The notes under the pieces: model-generated
Told to the model about the DNA's origin: nothing
Databases searched by the model: none
Seen by the model: the letters and a program-made list of their open reading frames with translations, nothing else
Made by a program: the position numbers and the translations under genes
Shown here: positions 8,781 through 18,916 of the stretch, in pieces
Numbering within the stretch: position 1 is the first letter of the stretch
Layout of the letters: each line of letters starts with the position of its first letter
DNA from: Streptomyces zinciresistens K42
GTDB taxonomy: Bacteria; Actinomycetota; Actinomycetes; Streptomycetales; Streptomycetaceae
Assembly: GCF_000225525.1 (NCBI RefSeq)
Contig: NZ_AGBF01000009.1
Location: 28,704-92,703, forward strand
Length of the DNA stretch: 64,000 bases
Direction: 5' to 3'

Positions 8781-10019
8781 ATGACGACCGGCCAGGAGCG
8801 GCGCTACACCGACCGCCTGGAGGAGTTCTCGGACCGCCACCGCGTGGTCGTCGACGTGGTGGTGGTCCTGGCGCTGATGGGCTGCGCCGCCCTCGGCGGC
8901 TCCCTCACGATGCCCGGGGCCCGGCCGCCGGACCAGGGCAGGGCCGCCACCGTCCTGATGGGCGTGTCCTGCCTCGCCCTGCTCCGGCACCGCACCCGGC
9001 CGCGCACCGCCCTGGTGGTGACCGCGCTGTGCACGGTGGCCGCGGTCGGGGCGGGCTATCTGCTGACCCCGCTGCTGCTGGCGCCGGTCATGGCGGCGCT
9101 GTACTGGCTGGCCGCCCACACCGACGACCACACCACCCGCCTCTTCGGCGTCCCGACCATCGCCGCCCTGACGCTCGCCGCCGTCTTCGCCGACACCATG
9201 CACTCCCTGTCGCTGCCGCTGCGGACCATCGGCCCGGTCTTCTGGCTGCTGCTGCCGCTGGCCGCCGGCCGGATGACCCAGCTGCGGCGGGCGTACGTGA
9301 CGGCCGTGCAGGCACGCGCCGAGCACGCCGAGCGCACCCGGGAGGAGGAGGCGCGGCTGCGCGTCACCGAGGAGCGCATGCGCATCGCCCGCGAACTGCA
9401 CGACGTCGTCGCCCACCATCTGGCGCTGGCCAACGCCCAGGCCGGCACCGCCGCCCACCTGGTCGGCAGCAGCCCGGAGCAGGCGCAGCGGATTCTCACC
9501 GACCTGACCGGGACCACCTCCTCCGCGCTGCGCGAACTGAAGGCCACCCTCGGACTGCTGCGGCGGAACGGCGAGACGGACTCCGCGCCCCTGGAACCCG
9601 CCCCCGGGCTCCACCGGCTGCCCGAACTGGTCGCGTCGTGCGCGTCCGCCGGGGTCGGCGTCACCGTCTCGCGGGAAGGGGAGCCGCGGCCGCTGTCACC
9701 CGGGGTGGACCTCACCGCGTTCCGGATCGTGCAGGAGGCGCTGACCAACGTCACCAAGCACGCCACCACCGAGACCGCCCACGTGCGGCTCGTCTACTCC
9801 GGCGCGCGGCTGCTGATCTCGGTCACCGACGACGGGCCCGCCGCCCCGGCCGCGTGCCGCCTCGCGCCGGGCGGCGGCTTCGGCGTCATGGGGATGCGGG
9901 AACGGGCCCACTCCGTCGGCGGCGCCCTGCGCGCGGGTCCCCGCCCCGGCGGCGGCTTCGAGGTCACCACCGAACTCCCCCTCCAGCCCCACGAATCGGC
10001 CCCCGAACCGACCCACTGA
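8781..10019 (+). CDS. sensor histidine kinase (HisKA_3 / NarL-type)
   Basis: A 412-residue membrane kinase. The N-terminal half has four to five transmembrane helices (about 23-45, 56-75, 77-120, 127-165). A short coiled coil follows, then the dimerisation domain with RIARELHDVVAHHLA, phospho-acceptor His near residue 207. The HATPase_c domain has N-box EALTNVTKHA, G1 VTDDGP and G2 GGGFGVMGMRERA. Start ATG 8781 follows GGAGAG. Such kinases normally sit next to a LuxR-type response regulator, but none is adjacent, so it is an orphan here. Confidence 0.92.
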   Translation: MTTGQERRYTDRLEEFSDRHRVVVDVVVVLALMGCAALGGSLTMPGARPPDQGRAATVLMGVSCLALLRHRTRPRTALVVTALCTVAAVGAGYLLTPLLLAPVMAALYWLAAHTDDHTTRLFGVPTIAALTLAAVFADTMHSLSLPLRTIGPVFWLLLPLAAGRMTQLRRAYVTAVQARAEHAERTREEEARLRVTEERMRIARELHDVVAHHLALANAQAGTAAHLVGSSPEQAQRILTDLTGTTSSALRELKATLGLLRRNGETDSAPLEPAPGLHRLPELVASCASAGVGVTVSREGEPRPLSPGVDLTAFRIVQEALTNVTKHATTETAHVRLVYSGARLLISVTDDGPAAPAACRLAPGGGFGVMGMRERAHSVGGALRAGPRPGGGFEVTTELPLQPHESAPEPTH

Positions 10020-10240
10020 GCCGGAAACGGCCCCCCACCCGGGCCCGCTGACCGGCGGGCGGCACCGGCCGGGCGGGAGAGCGCGGTCGCGGCGGCGAGC
10101 CGACCGGGCGGGGCCGCCGCGGTCACGGCCCGGCGCGCGGCCGGCCGTGCGGGATCGTGGCACGGCCGCGCGGGATCACGGCACGGCCGCGCGGGGGCCG
10201 ACCGTGCGTCGCGGCAAGGCCCTCACCCCGGCGGAGTACG
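10020..10240. other. intergenic region with near-identical tandem repeats
   Basis: Holds two to three imperfect copies of a roughly 20-bp unit containing GGCACGGCCGCGCGGGATCA at about 10147-10195, upstream of the permease gene. No gene is supported. Confidence 0.45.
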
Positions 10241-11551
<1,311 letters not shown>

Positions 11552-11555
11552 CCCC

Positions 11556-12056
11556 ATGGCCGTCGTCGTCTGGATCGTCGAGGGCACCTGGCCCGCCTGC
11601 GTGGACGCCGCGCGGGCGCACGCGCCGGAGAACGCCGAGATCGTCCTGCTGCACGTCACCGGGCACGAGCCCGCCGACGCCGCGCACGGCGCGTTCGCCG
11701 GTCTGATGGGCCGGGGCCGCCCGGAGCGCGACCCCGGCACCCGCGTCGAACACCTCGCAGCCGCCTCCGCCGAGAGCCTTCTCGGGGCCGCCGCCGAACG
11801 GCTGGGCCGCCCCTGCGCCCGCGCCGAACGCACCGGCCGTGTCGAGCGCGAGGTCGTCGCCGCCGCGGACGGCGCCGACCTGCTGATCCTCGCCCGTGAC
11901 GGCGACCGCGCCCGGCTCGGCCCGCACAGCCTGGGTCCGGCCGGCCGCTTCGTCGTCGACCACGCGCCCTGCCCGCTCCTGCTGGTGTGGCCGGAGCCGG
12001 CGCCCGGCCTCACGACGATCCCGGCCCCGCCGCCCCACCCGCCGCACCACGACTGA
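11556..12056 (+). CDS. universal stress protein (UspA)-like
   Basis: A 166-residue protein with the beta-alpha-beta pattern of the UspA fold: VVVWIVEGTW at the first strand, IVLLHVTGHE at the second, GADLLILARDG near residue 106, and a C-terminal HAPCPLLLVWPEP, the typical final strand. The ATP-binding GxxGxxGxxS motif is degenerate (GPHSLGPAGRF), so ATP binding is uncertain. It lies 4 bp after the permease, with AAGGAGGCTG as ribosome-binding site, so the two are probably co-transcribed. Confidence 0.8.
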   Translation: MAVVVWIVEGTWPACVDAARAHAPENAEIVLLHVTGHEPADAAHGAFAGLMGRGRPERDPGTRVEHLAAASAESLLGAAAERLGRPCARAERTGRVEREVVAAADGADLLILARDGDRARLGPHSLGPAGRFVVDHAPCPLLLVWPEPAPGLTTIPAPPPHPPHHD

Positions 12057-12084
12057 GCGGCGGGGGCGGCCGGGCGGCAGCGTG

Positions 12085-12639
12085 CTAGAGGCCGAACTCC
12101 TGGGCGGGCAGGCCCAGTACGGAGCACGCCTCGCGCAGCACCTGCTCCTCGGCCGGCGCCACATAGCCGTCCGCGCCCGCCACGACGAAGCCGGTCTGGA
12201 TCACGGCACGGGCCTCGGCCGGCTTCTTCGCGGCCTTGGCGATCTCCTGCAACGCCGCGTTCTTCCCCTGCTCGAAGTTGGCCGCGAGCTGGTCGGCGTG
12301 CTGGTTGAAGCGCTGGCGCAGCTGCTCCGGCGGGAAGTTCTGCAGCACCTCGTTGTTCAGGATGAGCGACTCCATCTGCTGCCGCTCGGAGGTGTCGACA
12401 TGGCCGTCGGCCGCGGCGACCAGCGCGCACATGGCCATGCTGGCGTCACGGTAGGCGCCGCTCTTCAGCTCCGTCTTCAACGAGGTCAGCTGGGTCTTGA
12501 GCGCGCTCACGAGCTGCGCCTTCGACCCTCCCGACGACCCCGCGCCCGACGGCCGCGCCGCGCCTCCGGGTCCTCGCGCGGCCTGGGCCTGCTGCTGCAG
12601 ACCCTTCGCCTGGTCCTTGATCCGATCCCACATCGCCAT
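12085..12639 (-). CDS. TerB-like tellurite resistance family protein
   Basis: A 184-residue cytoplasmic protein with an N-terminal amphipathic helix and an Ala/Gln/Gly-rich linker (1-45), then an all-helical TerB domain. The TerB hallmark appears as MAMCALVAAADGHVDTSERQ and again as FVVAGADGYVAPAEEQVL, acidic metal-binding loops placed pseudo-symmetrically. Start ATG 12639 is chosen because GAGGTGG lies upstream and it yields MAMWDRIKDQ. TerB proteins bind divalent metal and occur in stress systems; a tellurite role here is not demonstrated. Confidence 0.88.
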   Translation of the reverse strand: MAMWDRIKDQAKGLQQQAQAARGPGGAARPSGAGSSGGSKAQLVSALKTQLTSLKTELKSGAYRDASMAMCALVAAADGHVDTSERQQMESLILNNEVLQNFPPEQLRQRFNQHADQLAANFEQGKNAALQEIAKAAKKPAEARAVIQTGFVVAGADGYVAPAEEQVLREACSVLGLPAQEFGL

Positions 12640-12792
12640 CCGTGCCACCTCGGCTTCAGCCCATGTCGTTCCGGTCGCGCACGCGCATCCCGCACGTCGT
12701 CGAGTCAACTCCCGCCGACTCCCCGAAGTTCCATGTGGCCCACCTCACAGGTGAGAGCCGGTCAGTTCCGGCGCCCCCGCCGGTCTCCCCTC

Positions 12793-12838
12793 CGACACGA
12801 CACGACACGACACGACACAGCACGCCACAGCACGCCAC
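12793..12838. repeat. pentamer and decamer microsatellite
   Basis: Five tandem copies of CGACA (12793-12817) followed by two copies of a CAGCACGCCA-like unit, in the intergenic space between the TerB-like and DUF4287 genes. Confidence 0.75.
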
Positions 12839-12918
12839 CGCAGGGTCCGCCGCACCAGGACCCGCGGCACACGGCAGCCCCGTGACCGCCCGCCTCCGAC
12901 GAAACGGACACCACCGCC

Positions 12919-13128
12919 ATGAGCGCACCCGTGAAGGGCCCCGCCTCCTACTTCCCCTCGATCGAGAAGAAGTACGGACGTCCGATCGCGCACTGGAAGG
13001 ACCTCATCCGCGCTTCGCCGCTGACCCGGCACATGGAACTCGTCGCCTGGCTCAAGACCGAGCACGGCCTCGGCCACGGGCACGCCAACGCCCTGGTCGC
13101 GCACACCCTCGCCGAACGGACCGACTGA
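12919..13128 (+). CDS. DUF4287 domain protein
   Basis: A 69-residue protein that is essentially one DUF4287 domain: FPSIEKKYGRPIAHW, then MELVAWLKTEHGLGHGHANALVAH. The family is small, helical and of unknown function, and often sits next to DUF5655. It has a proper ATG and stands alone. Confidence 0.85.
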   Translation: MSAPVKGPASYFPSIEKKYGRPIAHWKDLIRASPLTRHMELVAWLKTEHGLGHGHANALVAHTLAERTD

Positions 13129-13496
13129 GCCGGCCGGGCCCGCCGAACCGGCCGGGCCGGGCGGGCCGAACGGAACGGCCGACCCGAGGGGACCGGCCGG
13201 GCCCGCCGCACCGGGCGGGCCCGCCCCCGCCTTCACGCCCCCGGCGTGCGGAAACCCACCGGCCGGCGGGCCGCCTCGTCGAGCTCCTCGACGCCCAGCA
13301 GCGGCGTGGCCCGAGTGCGCAGCCCGCCGCTCGCCTCATGTCCGGGCGGCTCTTGCTGACAGTGGGACAGGCAGGCAGCGGCCAAGTCCGTCTTATGGCC
13401 GACCTGTTGTCAGTGGCCTGCGGCATGATGCGGGGCACGTGACGGCCCGTCCGACCGAGGGGTTACAAGGCCGTCGGCTGCAAAGGGAGGGGTGGT
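13129..13496. other. intergenic region, no gene seen
   Basis: About 370 bp. The first half is a CCGGCC/GGGCCG simple-sequence stretch. The second half leads to a GGGAGGGG ribosome-binding site for the gene at 13497. Nothing else is recognised. Confidence 0.6.
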
Positions 13497-14828
13497 GTGC
13501 GCAGGCCAGTCACAGGCGAGGTGCACGTTCACTACAGCCAGATCTACGTCGAGAGCGATCCGGACGGTGCGATCCCGGATCTTTCCGAGGCGTTCGCGGG
13601 CCAGCGCGGGGGGCTGTGCGGGGCCGCCGTCCAGGGCGTGCTCTGGCTGATCACCGGGCTGCACACCGGCAACGTCGGTTTCGTCGTAGAGGTCCACGAC
13701 GAAGATCCTCCGCTGGACCCGATCTGGGAGGACGTGGTGGAGGTGTCCTTCCGCCCGGTGTCTGAACGCTCCCATTTGGTGCAGTGGGCGGGCGAAGCCG
13801 CGTGGGACCTGAATCTCGACCAGACCGACTACCGCGTGCGGTACTGCGCCCAGGGGATGGACGAGGGACGGAAGCTCGACACCAGAGCCGTCGGGAAGCC
13901 ACAGGCGGACAGTTACCTCCTGCAGTTCTGGCCCGCGCCGCCTCGTGCGGACCGCGTGGTCCGCCAGACCTCACAGAACGCCGCCTACTGGCACCGCTAC
14001 GCGCGCGAGCTTCCGCCACCACCCACCGTCGAGCAGCGCGCCGAGACCGAACGCCTGGCCCGCCAGGCGGCGGAACGGGCCGCCGAGGAGCGGAGACTGC
14101 ACCGCGAGCAGTGGGAGTGGGGCGGGCGACTGCCGAGCGAGGGGCTGCGCGGTGTCGGCGGTGATGTCCGCGGGCTGCTGCGCTTCGACAGCGACCTGGT
14201 GCACGCCCTCGACGCCGCGGGTCCGGAGGTCCAGCGTACGGTGGCGTCGCTAGCTGCCCGGCGGGCCTGCGCGGCAGCGGGCCTGACCGACGTTCCGTGG
14301 GTCACCCGGGCGCTCACCGCGTTGACGCAGAAACGTCCGCTGCCGCCGCCGTTCGACGACACAGCCCTGCTGTGGGAGAACCTGCGGTCCGACCCGCAGG
14401 TCCCGAGGCGGTCGGTGCTCAAGGCGATCCCTCCCGGGCGACCGCCATATCGCCCACCCACGCCCCCGGCGGCGGCCGAGTGGACGTGGGCCCCGGCCAC
14501 GGATTCGGAAAACGGGTCGAGGCTGCCGGGCCTCGGCCAGGCACTGGGCGCGCTCGTACCGACTGGGCCCGCCAGTCGTGGCGCGACACCGACCGCAGAC
14601 GTGGGGCAAGGTGCCGCCGTGGTAGTGCACACCTCCGGCACTCCGCGCGGACCCGGGCGAATCTCGCAGCCGCACTTCGCCCTTGCTGCCGTACTGGCCG
14701 CTGCCGAGCCCGACCCGCTGAAGGCGGCACTGGACGCGGTGTGGCACGCGGTGCACACGTACGGCGAGCACTACCCGGAGTTGCTGGAGGCAATCCGGTC
14801 GGCGTGCTTCGAGCAGAGGGGAGAGTAG
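13497..14828 (+). CDS. hypothetical protein, 443 aa
   Basis: Not assigned to a family. The N-terminal 130 residues look beta-rich (VHVHYSQIYVESD, WLITGLHTGNVGFVVEVHDEDPP) and may be a small sensing or immunity-like domain. Residues 175-210 form an Arg/Glu/Ala-rich helix. The C-terminal half is helical with a Pro-rich insert (310-340). GTG start with a strong GGGAGGGG ribosome-binding site. No signal peptide or membrane segment. Downstream lies a truncated GYD gene on the other strand. Confidence 0.65.
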   Translation: MRRPVTGEVHVHYSQIYVESDPDGAIPDLSEAFAGQRGGLCGAAVQGVLWLITGLHTGNVGFVVEVHDEDPPLDPIWEDVVEVSFRPVSERSHLVQWAGEAAWDLNLDQTDYRVRYCAQGMDEGRKLDTRAVGKPQADSYLLQFWPAPPRADRVVRQTSQNAAYWHRYARELPPPPTVEQRAETERLARQAAERAAEERRLHREQWEWGGRLPSEGLRGVGGDVRGLLRFDSDLVHALDAAGPEVQRTVASLAARRACAAAGLTDVPWVTRALTALTQKRPLPPPFDDTALLWENLRSDPQVPRRSVLKAIPPGRPPYRPPTPPAAAEWTWAPATDSENGSRLPGLGQALGALVPTGPASRGATPTADVGQGAAVVVHTSGTPRGPGRISQPHFALAAVLAAAEPDPLKAALDAVWHAVHTYGEHYPELLEAIRSACFEQRGE

Positions 14829-14842
14829 GCCGGTCCTGCTGA

Positions 14843-14953
14843 TCAACAGCGACAAACCTGCTCCACGGCGGCCCGGCGGCCGCTCCCGCCCTCCCGGAGC
14901 AGCCCCGCGGCGCCCTCGGTGGTGTAGCTGGCCTGGATGAGGAACTTCGGCAT
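14843..14953 (-). pseudogene. truncated GYD-domain protein
   Basis: The reverse strand from the ATG at 14953 encodes the canonical GYD-family N-terminus (MPKFLIQASYTTEG then GLLREGG and RRAAVE), then stops after 36 residues in CRC. Intact GYD proteins are about 95-105 residues. The missing two thirds abut the stop of the preceding gene, so this looks like a deletion or rearrangement remnant. Confidence 0.7.
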
Positions 14954-15308
14954 CGGGACACTCCCTGACTCGCTCGTCCGCCCGGTACGGCCAAGGACCT
15001 TCCCGCCGCCGTCCCCCTCCGCATCGGCGGCGCGGCGGGATTCACCCGCCCGCCGCCGGACCGGTGCCGCGGGGCACCGCCCCCGGGTGCCACGGACCCG
15101 GCGGCACCCGGGAACACCACCCGTCACGGGCGCCTGCGCACACCCCGAAAATTCCTCCAACTCCCGTACAACCCTTGCGTTCCCTCGGTGGTCTCCTGAT
15201 AGCCGACCAGCCTGTGAACCCGAGGCCAACGCCCGGCGAACGCGAGCGGTCCGCACCCCAACGACTGCGATGCCCGTGAGGCATCCCGCATGCCGCAGGA
15301 GAAACCGC
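14954..15308. other. upstream region of the FG-GAP gene
   Basis: About 355 bp between the GYD remnant and the FG-GAP protein start. It carries only low-complexity G+C sequence and a GCAGGAGAAAC ribosome-binding site at its right edge. No gene is supported. Confidence 0.5.
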
Positions 15309-16826
15309 ATGCACCACACGCACGCGTCCGTGCACCCCCGCGGACAGGCCCGTCTGCGCCTCGCCCTCGCGACGGCCACCGCTGCCGCGCTGACGGGTGG
15401 TCTGCTCACGCTCTCCACCTCGGCGGCGACCGCCGCCGACTCCACCCAGGTCCCGTTCGCCGACTTCAACGGCGACGGCAAGGGCGACCTCGTCTCGTCC
15501 GCCCCCGGCGCCTACGTCAGCGGGCAGAAGGCCGCCGGCCAGGTGGTCGCGCTCTACGGCACGAGCACCGGAGTGTCCTCCGCCAAGCGCACCACGATCA
15601 GCCAGAACACCGCGGGCGCCCCCGGCACCGCCGAGTCCGGCGACGGATTCGGCTCGGAGACCGCGTACGCCGACTTCAACGGCGACGGCTACGACGACCT
15701 CGCGGTCGCCTCCCCCGGCGAGAAGGTCGGCAGCGACACCAACGGCGGCACGATCGCCGTCCTGTGGGGCTCCAGGAGCGGCCTCACCGGCAAGGGCGTC
15801 ACCGTCAGCGACCCGGCCCCCTCCTCCCACGACTTCTGGGGCAAGACCCTGGCCGCCGGCGACTTCGACGGCGACGGCAGGGACGACCTGGCCGTCGGCA
15901 ACTCCAGCAACACCATCTACGTCTTCAAGCGCGGCTTCGGCTCCACCGGCACCCCCGGCGGCCGGTACACCGTCAAGCCGCCCATCACGAACGGCACCAA
16001 CGACTTCCCGTACGGGCCTCTGCGCCTGACCGCTGGCGACGTCAACGGCGACCGGCGCACCGACCTGATCGTGGACGGCTACGAGACCAAGACCCAGAAC
16101 GGCTGGAACACCAACTACTACGTCCCCGGCACGTCGGGCGGACTGAGCACCGCCTCCGTCAAGACCCTCAAGGCCGGTGTCATCACGGCCGTCGGCGACG
16201 TCAACGGCGACGGCTACGGTGACATCGTCAGCGGCGCCGACTGGGACACCACCACCACGGGCGGCGGCGTCCCCATCCCGGACTCGGCCACCGGCGGCAA
16301 GGTGAACATCACCTACGGCTCCGCCTCCGGCCCCGCGGGCACCACCGGCATCACCCAGAACTCCGGCAACGTCCCCGGCACCTCGGAGAAGGGCGACCGC
16401 TTCGGCTACGAGATAGACCTGGGCGACGTCAACGGCGACGGCTACCAGGACCTCGTCGTCTCCTCCCCGAGCGAGGACATCGGCGGCGTCACCGACACCG
16501 GCCAGGTCACCGTCCTGTACGGCACCGCGAACGGCATCAGCACCACGACCGGCGTGCAGGCGTTCGCCCAGAGCACCGCGGGCGTCCCCGGCAACGACGA
16601 GAAGAACGACCGCTTCGGCATGGACGTCAAGCTCGACGACGTCACCGGCGACGGCAGGGCCGACCTCGTCGTCGGCTCGTACGAGAACGACCTCAACGGC
16701 GGACTGACCTACCTGCCCTCCAACGGCACGAAGATCACCACCACCGGCTCGCGCTCCGTCTCCCCGAGCGACTCGGGTGTCTCCACGACCGGCTACCCGC
16801 AGTTCGGCGTCACCTTCGCGAACTGA
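15309..16826 (+). CDS. secreted FG-GAP / VCBS repeat protein
   Basis: A 505-residue exported protein. It has a long signal peptide (about 1-43, basic start, Ala-rich core, cleavage near ATAADS) and a beta-propeller of seven FG-GAP repeats. Each repeat carries a calcium-binding D-x-(N/D)-G-D-G loop: DFNGDGKGD, DFNGDGYDD, DFDGDGRDD, DVNGDRRTD, DVNGDGYGD, DVNGDGYQD and DVTGDGRAD. This is the integrin-alpha N-terminal fold. Such proteins are abundant in Streptomyces secretomes, and no catalytic domain is fused. A strong hairpin follows the gene. Confidence 0.92.
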   Translation: MHHTHASVHPRGQARLRLALATATAAALTGGLLTLSTSAATAADSTQVPFADFNGDGKGDLVSSAPGAYVSGQKAAGQVVALYGTSTGVSSAKRTTISQNTAGAPGTAESGDGFGSETAYADFNGDGYDDLAVASPGEKVGSDTNGGTIAVLWGSRSGLTGKGVTVSDPAPSSHDFWGKTLAAGDFDGDGRDDLAVGNSSNTIYVFKRGFGSTGTPGGRYTVKPPITNGTNDFPYGPLRLTAGDVNGDRRTDLIVDGYETKTQNGWNTNYYVPGTSGGLSTASVKTLKAGVITAVGDVNGDGYGDIVSGADWDTTTTGGGVPIPDSATGGKVNITYGSASGPAGTTGITQNSGNVPGTSEKGDRFGYEIDLGDVNGDGYQDLVVSSPSEDIGGVTDTGQVTVLYGTANGISTTTGVQAFAQSTAGVPGNDEKNDRFGMDVKLDDVTGDGRADLVVGSYENDLNGGLTYLPSNGTKITTTGSRSVSPSDSGVSTTGYPQFGVTFAN

Positions 16827-16852
16827 TTCACCGGTGGCCGTACGGCCGCCAG

Positions 16853-16878
16853 GCCGCCGTACCCCGCGGTACGGCGGC
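16853..16878 (+). terminator. hairpin terminator after the FG-GAP gene
   Basis: Perfect 11-bp inverted repeat (16853-16863 and 16868-16878) with a 4-nt loop, 27 bp after the stop. The remaining intergenic bases up to 17163 hold no recognisable gene. Confidence 0.75.
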
Positions 16879-17163
16879 GACCGGTTCCACCGCCGGGCCC
16901 GCACGTCCCCACGGGCCCGGCACCCGCCCTCGCCCTCAAGACGGGCGGACGCGGCCCGGCCACCCGCGTGACCACCGAGAAGGCGGTCGGCCCCGGCCAC
17001 CCTCCCCTCCGCGCCCTCCGCCCGGGGCAGGTCATGCCGCGCCGCACCGGCACCCCCGCCGTCCCCCAGGGGGCCCCTAGGGGATGTCACAGGTCGGCCG
17101 CAAAGCCGGGCCCGACCGCAGCGCCCGGCACGCCGCGGTCCAGGAACAGGTACGTTCGAAGAC

Positions 17164-18078
17164 GTGGCTGGATTCAGGATCGGACGGGGCGGCAGGAACA
17201 ACGGCACCCCGCAAAGGCGACCGCAACAACCTCCGTACGGGCAGCAGGCGCCCCAGGGGCCGTCGTACGGCTACCCGCCCCAGGGGCAGCAGCAGCATGC
17301 CGGCAGAGGCGGCTACCCGCAGCCCAACGGCGGTGGCGGCTACGGCGGTTACGGCCAGGGCGGACACGGCGAGCCGGAGTACTTCGGCGACGACGGCTAC
17401 GGCCAGGGCCCGCAGGGCCAGGCCGACCCGTACGCGGCGAACAACCCGGGCCACACCCAGGCGTTCTCGGTGGGGGAGGACCCCTACACCCAGGGCGCCA
17501 CCTACCACGCGGGCGCGGCCCCGGCGGCCCCGCTCGGACCGCCCCTGCACTGGAAGGACCTGCTGCGCGGCATCGTCATGTCCCCCGCGCAGACCTTCCT
17601 GAGGATGCGGGACTACGCGATGTGGGGCCCCGCCCTGATCGTGACCTTCCTCTACGGCCTGCTCGCCGTCTTCGGCTTCGAGGGCGCCCGCGCGGACGCG
17701 ATCAACGCGACCCTGTCCAGCGCCATCCCGATCGTCCTGACGACGGCGGTCGCGATGGTGCTGGCGGCCTTCGTGCTGGGCGTGGTCACCCACACCCTGG
17801 CCCGCCAGCTGGGCGGCGACGGCGCCTGGCAGCCCACGGTCGGCCTCTCCATGCTGATCATGTCGGTGACGGACGCGCCGCGCCTGGTCCTCGCGATGTT
17901 CGCGAGCGGCGACGCGACCTTCGTCCAGGCCGTCGGCTGGGCCACCTGGGTCGCGGCCGGCGCCCTACTCACCGTGATGGTCTCCAAGTCCCACGACCTC
18001 CCCTGGCCGAAGGCCCTGGGCGCCAGCGCGATCCAGCTGATCGCCCTGCTGTCGATCGTGAAACTGGGCACGCTGTAG
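17164..18078 (+). CDS. Yip1 domain membrane protein
   Basis: A 304-residue protein. Residues 1-120 are a disordered Gln/Gly/Tyr/Pro-rich segment (repeated YGQ and GGYGG). The C-terminal 185 residues are a Yip1-like domain with about five transmembrane helices, starting at HWKDLLRGIVMSPAQTFLRMRDYAMW. The family sits in the membrane and its bacterial function is unknown. GTG start at 17164. Flanked by convergent genes. Confidence 0.85.
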   Translation: MAGFRIGRGGRNNGTPQRRPQQPPYGQQAPQGPSYGYPPQGQQQHAGRGGYPQPNGGGGYGGYGQGGHGEPEYFGDDGYGQGPQGQADPYAANNPGHTQAFSVGEDPYTQGATYHAGAAPAAPLGPPLHWKDLLRGIVMSPAQTFLRMRDYAMWGPALIVTFLYGLLAVFGFEGARADAINATLSSAIPIVLTTAVAMVLAAFVLGVVTHTLARQLGGDGAWQPTVGLSMLIMSVTDAPRLVLAMFASGDATFVQAVGWATWVAAGALLTVMVSKSHDLPWPKALGASAIQLIALLSIVKLGTL

Positions 18079-18223
18079 CCGCAGCCGCAGCGCGAGCGCG
18101 CACGAAGGGCCCCTGCCACGGTCCGCGCCGGTGGGTGGGGGCGCTTTCGTCGTTGCGGGGCAGACGAGAGGCTCCGCGGCGTGGAACCACCGATGCCAGA
18201 CGCAGCCACGTTCCCGGGCCGGA

Positions 18224-18673
18224 TCACGCTGCCCCCCTGCCGCCCTCGTCCAAGCGGAACCACACGGCCTTTGACGTCGGAACCAATTCGCCGTAGAGAG
18301 AGACCCCCCAGCGATCGGCGAGTTGATCGACGATGTGGGTCCCGAGTCCTCCCTCGCGGTGGTCGGTCCGTTCAGGAGGAGCGGGCAGTTCTTTCGGCAG
18401 ATCGTCGTGCACCCACACAGAAACGTAACGCTCGGCAACGATCACATCGACGTGAACGAGGCGTGCGGCGGTGTGGCGGTAGACGTTCGTGACGATTTCG
18501 CTCGTGCAGAGCTGAGCGGCCTCTGCGAGTGCCTGGTGACCAGTCGAGCGGATCAGAGCCACGACCAGATCGCGAAGCACAGAGGCCGCGGTCACCGTGT
18601 TCGGCGCGGAGATGCGGTACGGCACCGTGGATGGTGGTGCCGGTGGTGCAGGGGGTACTAACGCGGTTGTCAT
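18224..18673 (-). CDS. ATP-binding (HATPase_c, anti-sigma RsbW-like) regulator
   Basis: A 149-residue GHKL-fold protein of the RsbW/SpoIIAB type, predicted to bind ATP and to regulate by phosphorylating or binding a partner. Visible motifs: N-box CTSEIVTNVYRHT, G1-like VWVHDDLP, and GGLGTHIVDQLADRWG. It is divergent from the XRE-DUF5753 gene with a 243-bp shared promoter region. This trio (ATPase, XRE-DUF5753, DUF397) recurs in Streptomyces developmental and antibiotic regulation (abaA, whiJ-like loci). Start ATG 18673 gives MTTALVPP. Confidence 0.88.
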   Translation of the reverse strand: MTTALVPPAPPAPPSTVPYRISAPNTVTAASVLRDLVVALIRSTGHQALAEAAQLCTSEIVTNVYRHTAARLVHVDVIVAERYVSVWVHDDLPKELPAPPERTDHREGGLGTHIVDQLADRWGVSLYGELVPTSKAVWFRLDEGGRGAA

Positions 18674-18916
18674 TCCATCGTCTCCCAACGCGGTTGTAGC
18701 TCGCGCTGCTCGCCACCGTGGCCCGTCCGCCCCCAGGGATGACGCCGCCAGGGCGCGCGTCAGCGGCTGCACTGCGGGTTTACCGGCGTGCTGCGTGTGC
18801 TGCTGAAGACGGTAGCGGATACGTCTCACATGTTGTACTGCAAGGGCTAAACAGTAGAACGAGGTGGACCCCTGTGGGGGCACAGGCCACACTGAGAGCC
18901 GACAGGAGGGGAGCCG

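Noticed and set aside
6305..8782. 825-codon minus-strand frame opposite the MMPL gene
   Set aside because: Composition (His/Asp/Gly/Arg-rich, no domains) is that of a G+C-driven shadow frame; the plus-strand transporter is unambiguous.
12793..12838. CGACA microsatellite as a replication or binding site
   Set aside because: Simple slippage repeat with no partner gene or symmetry.
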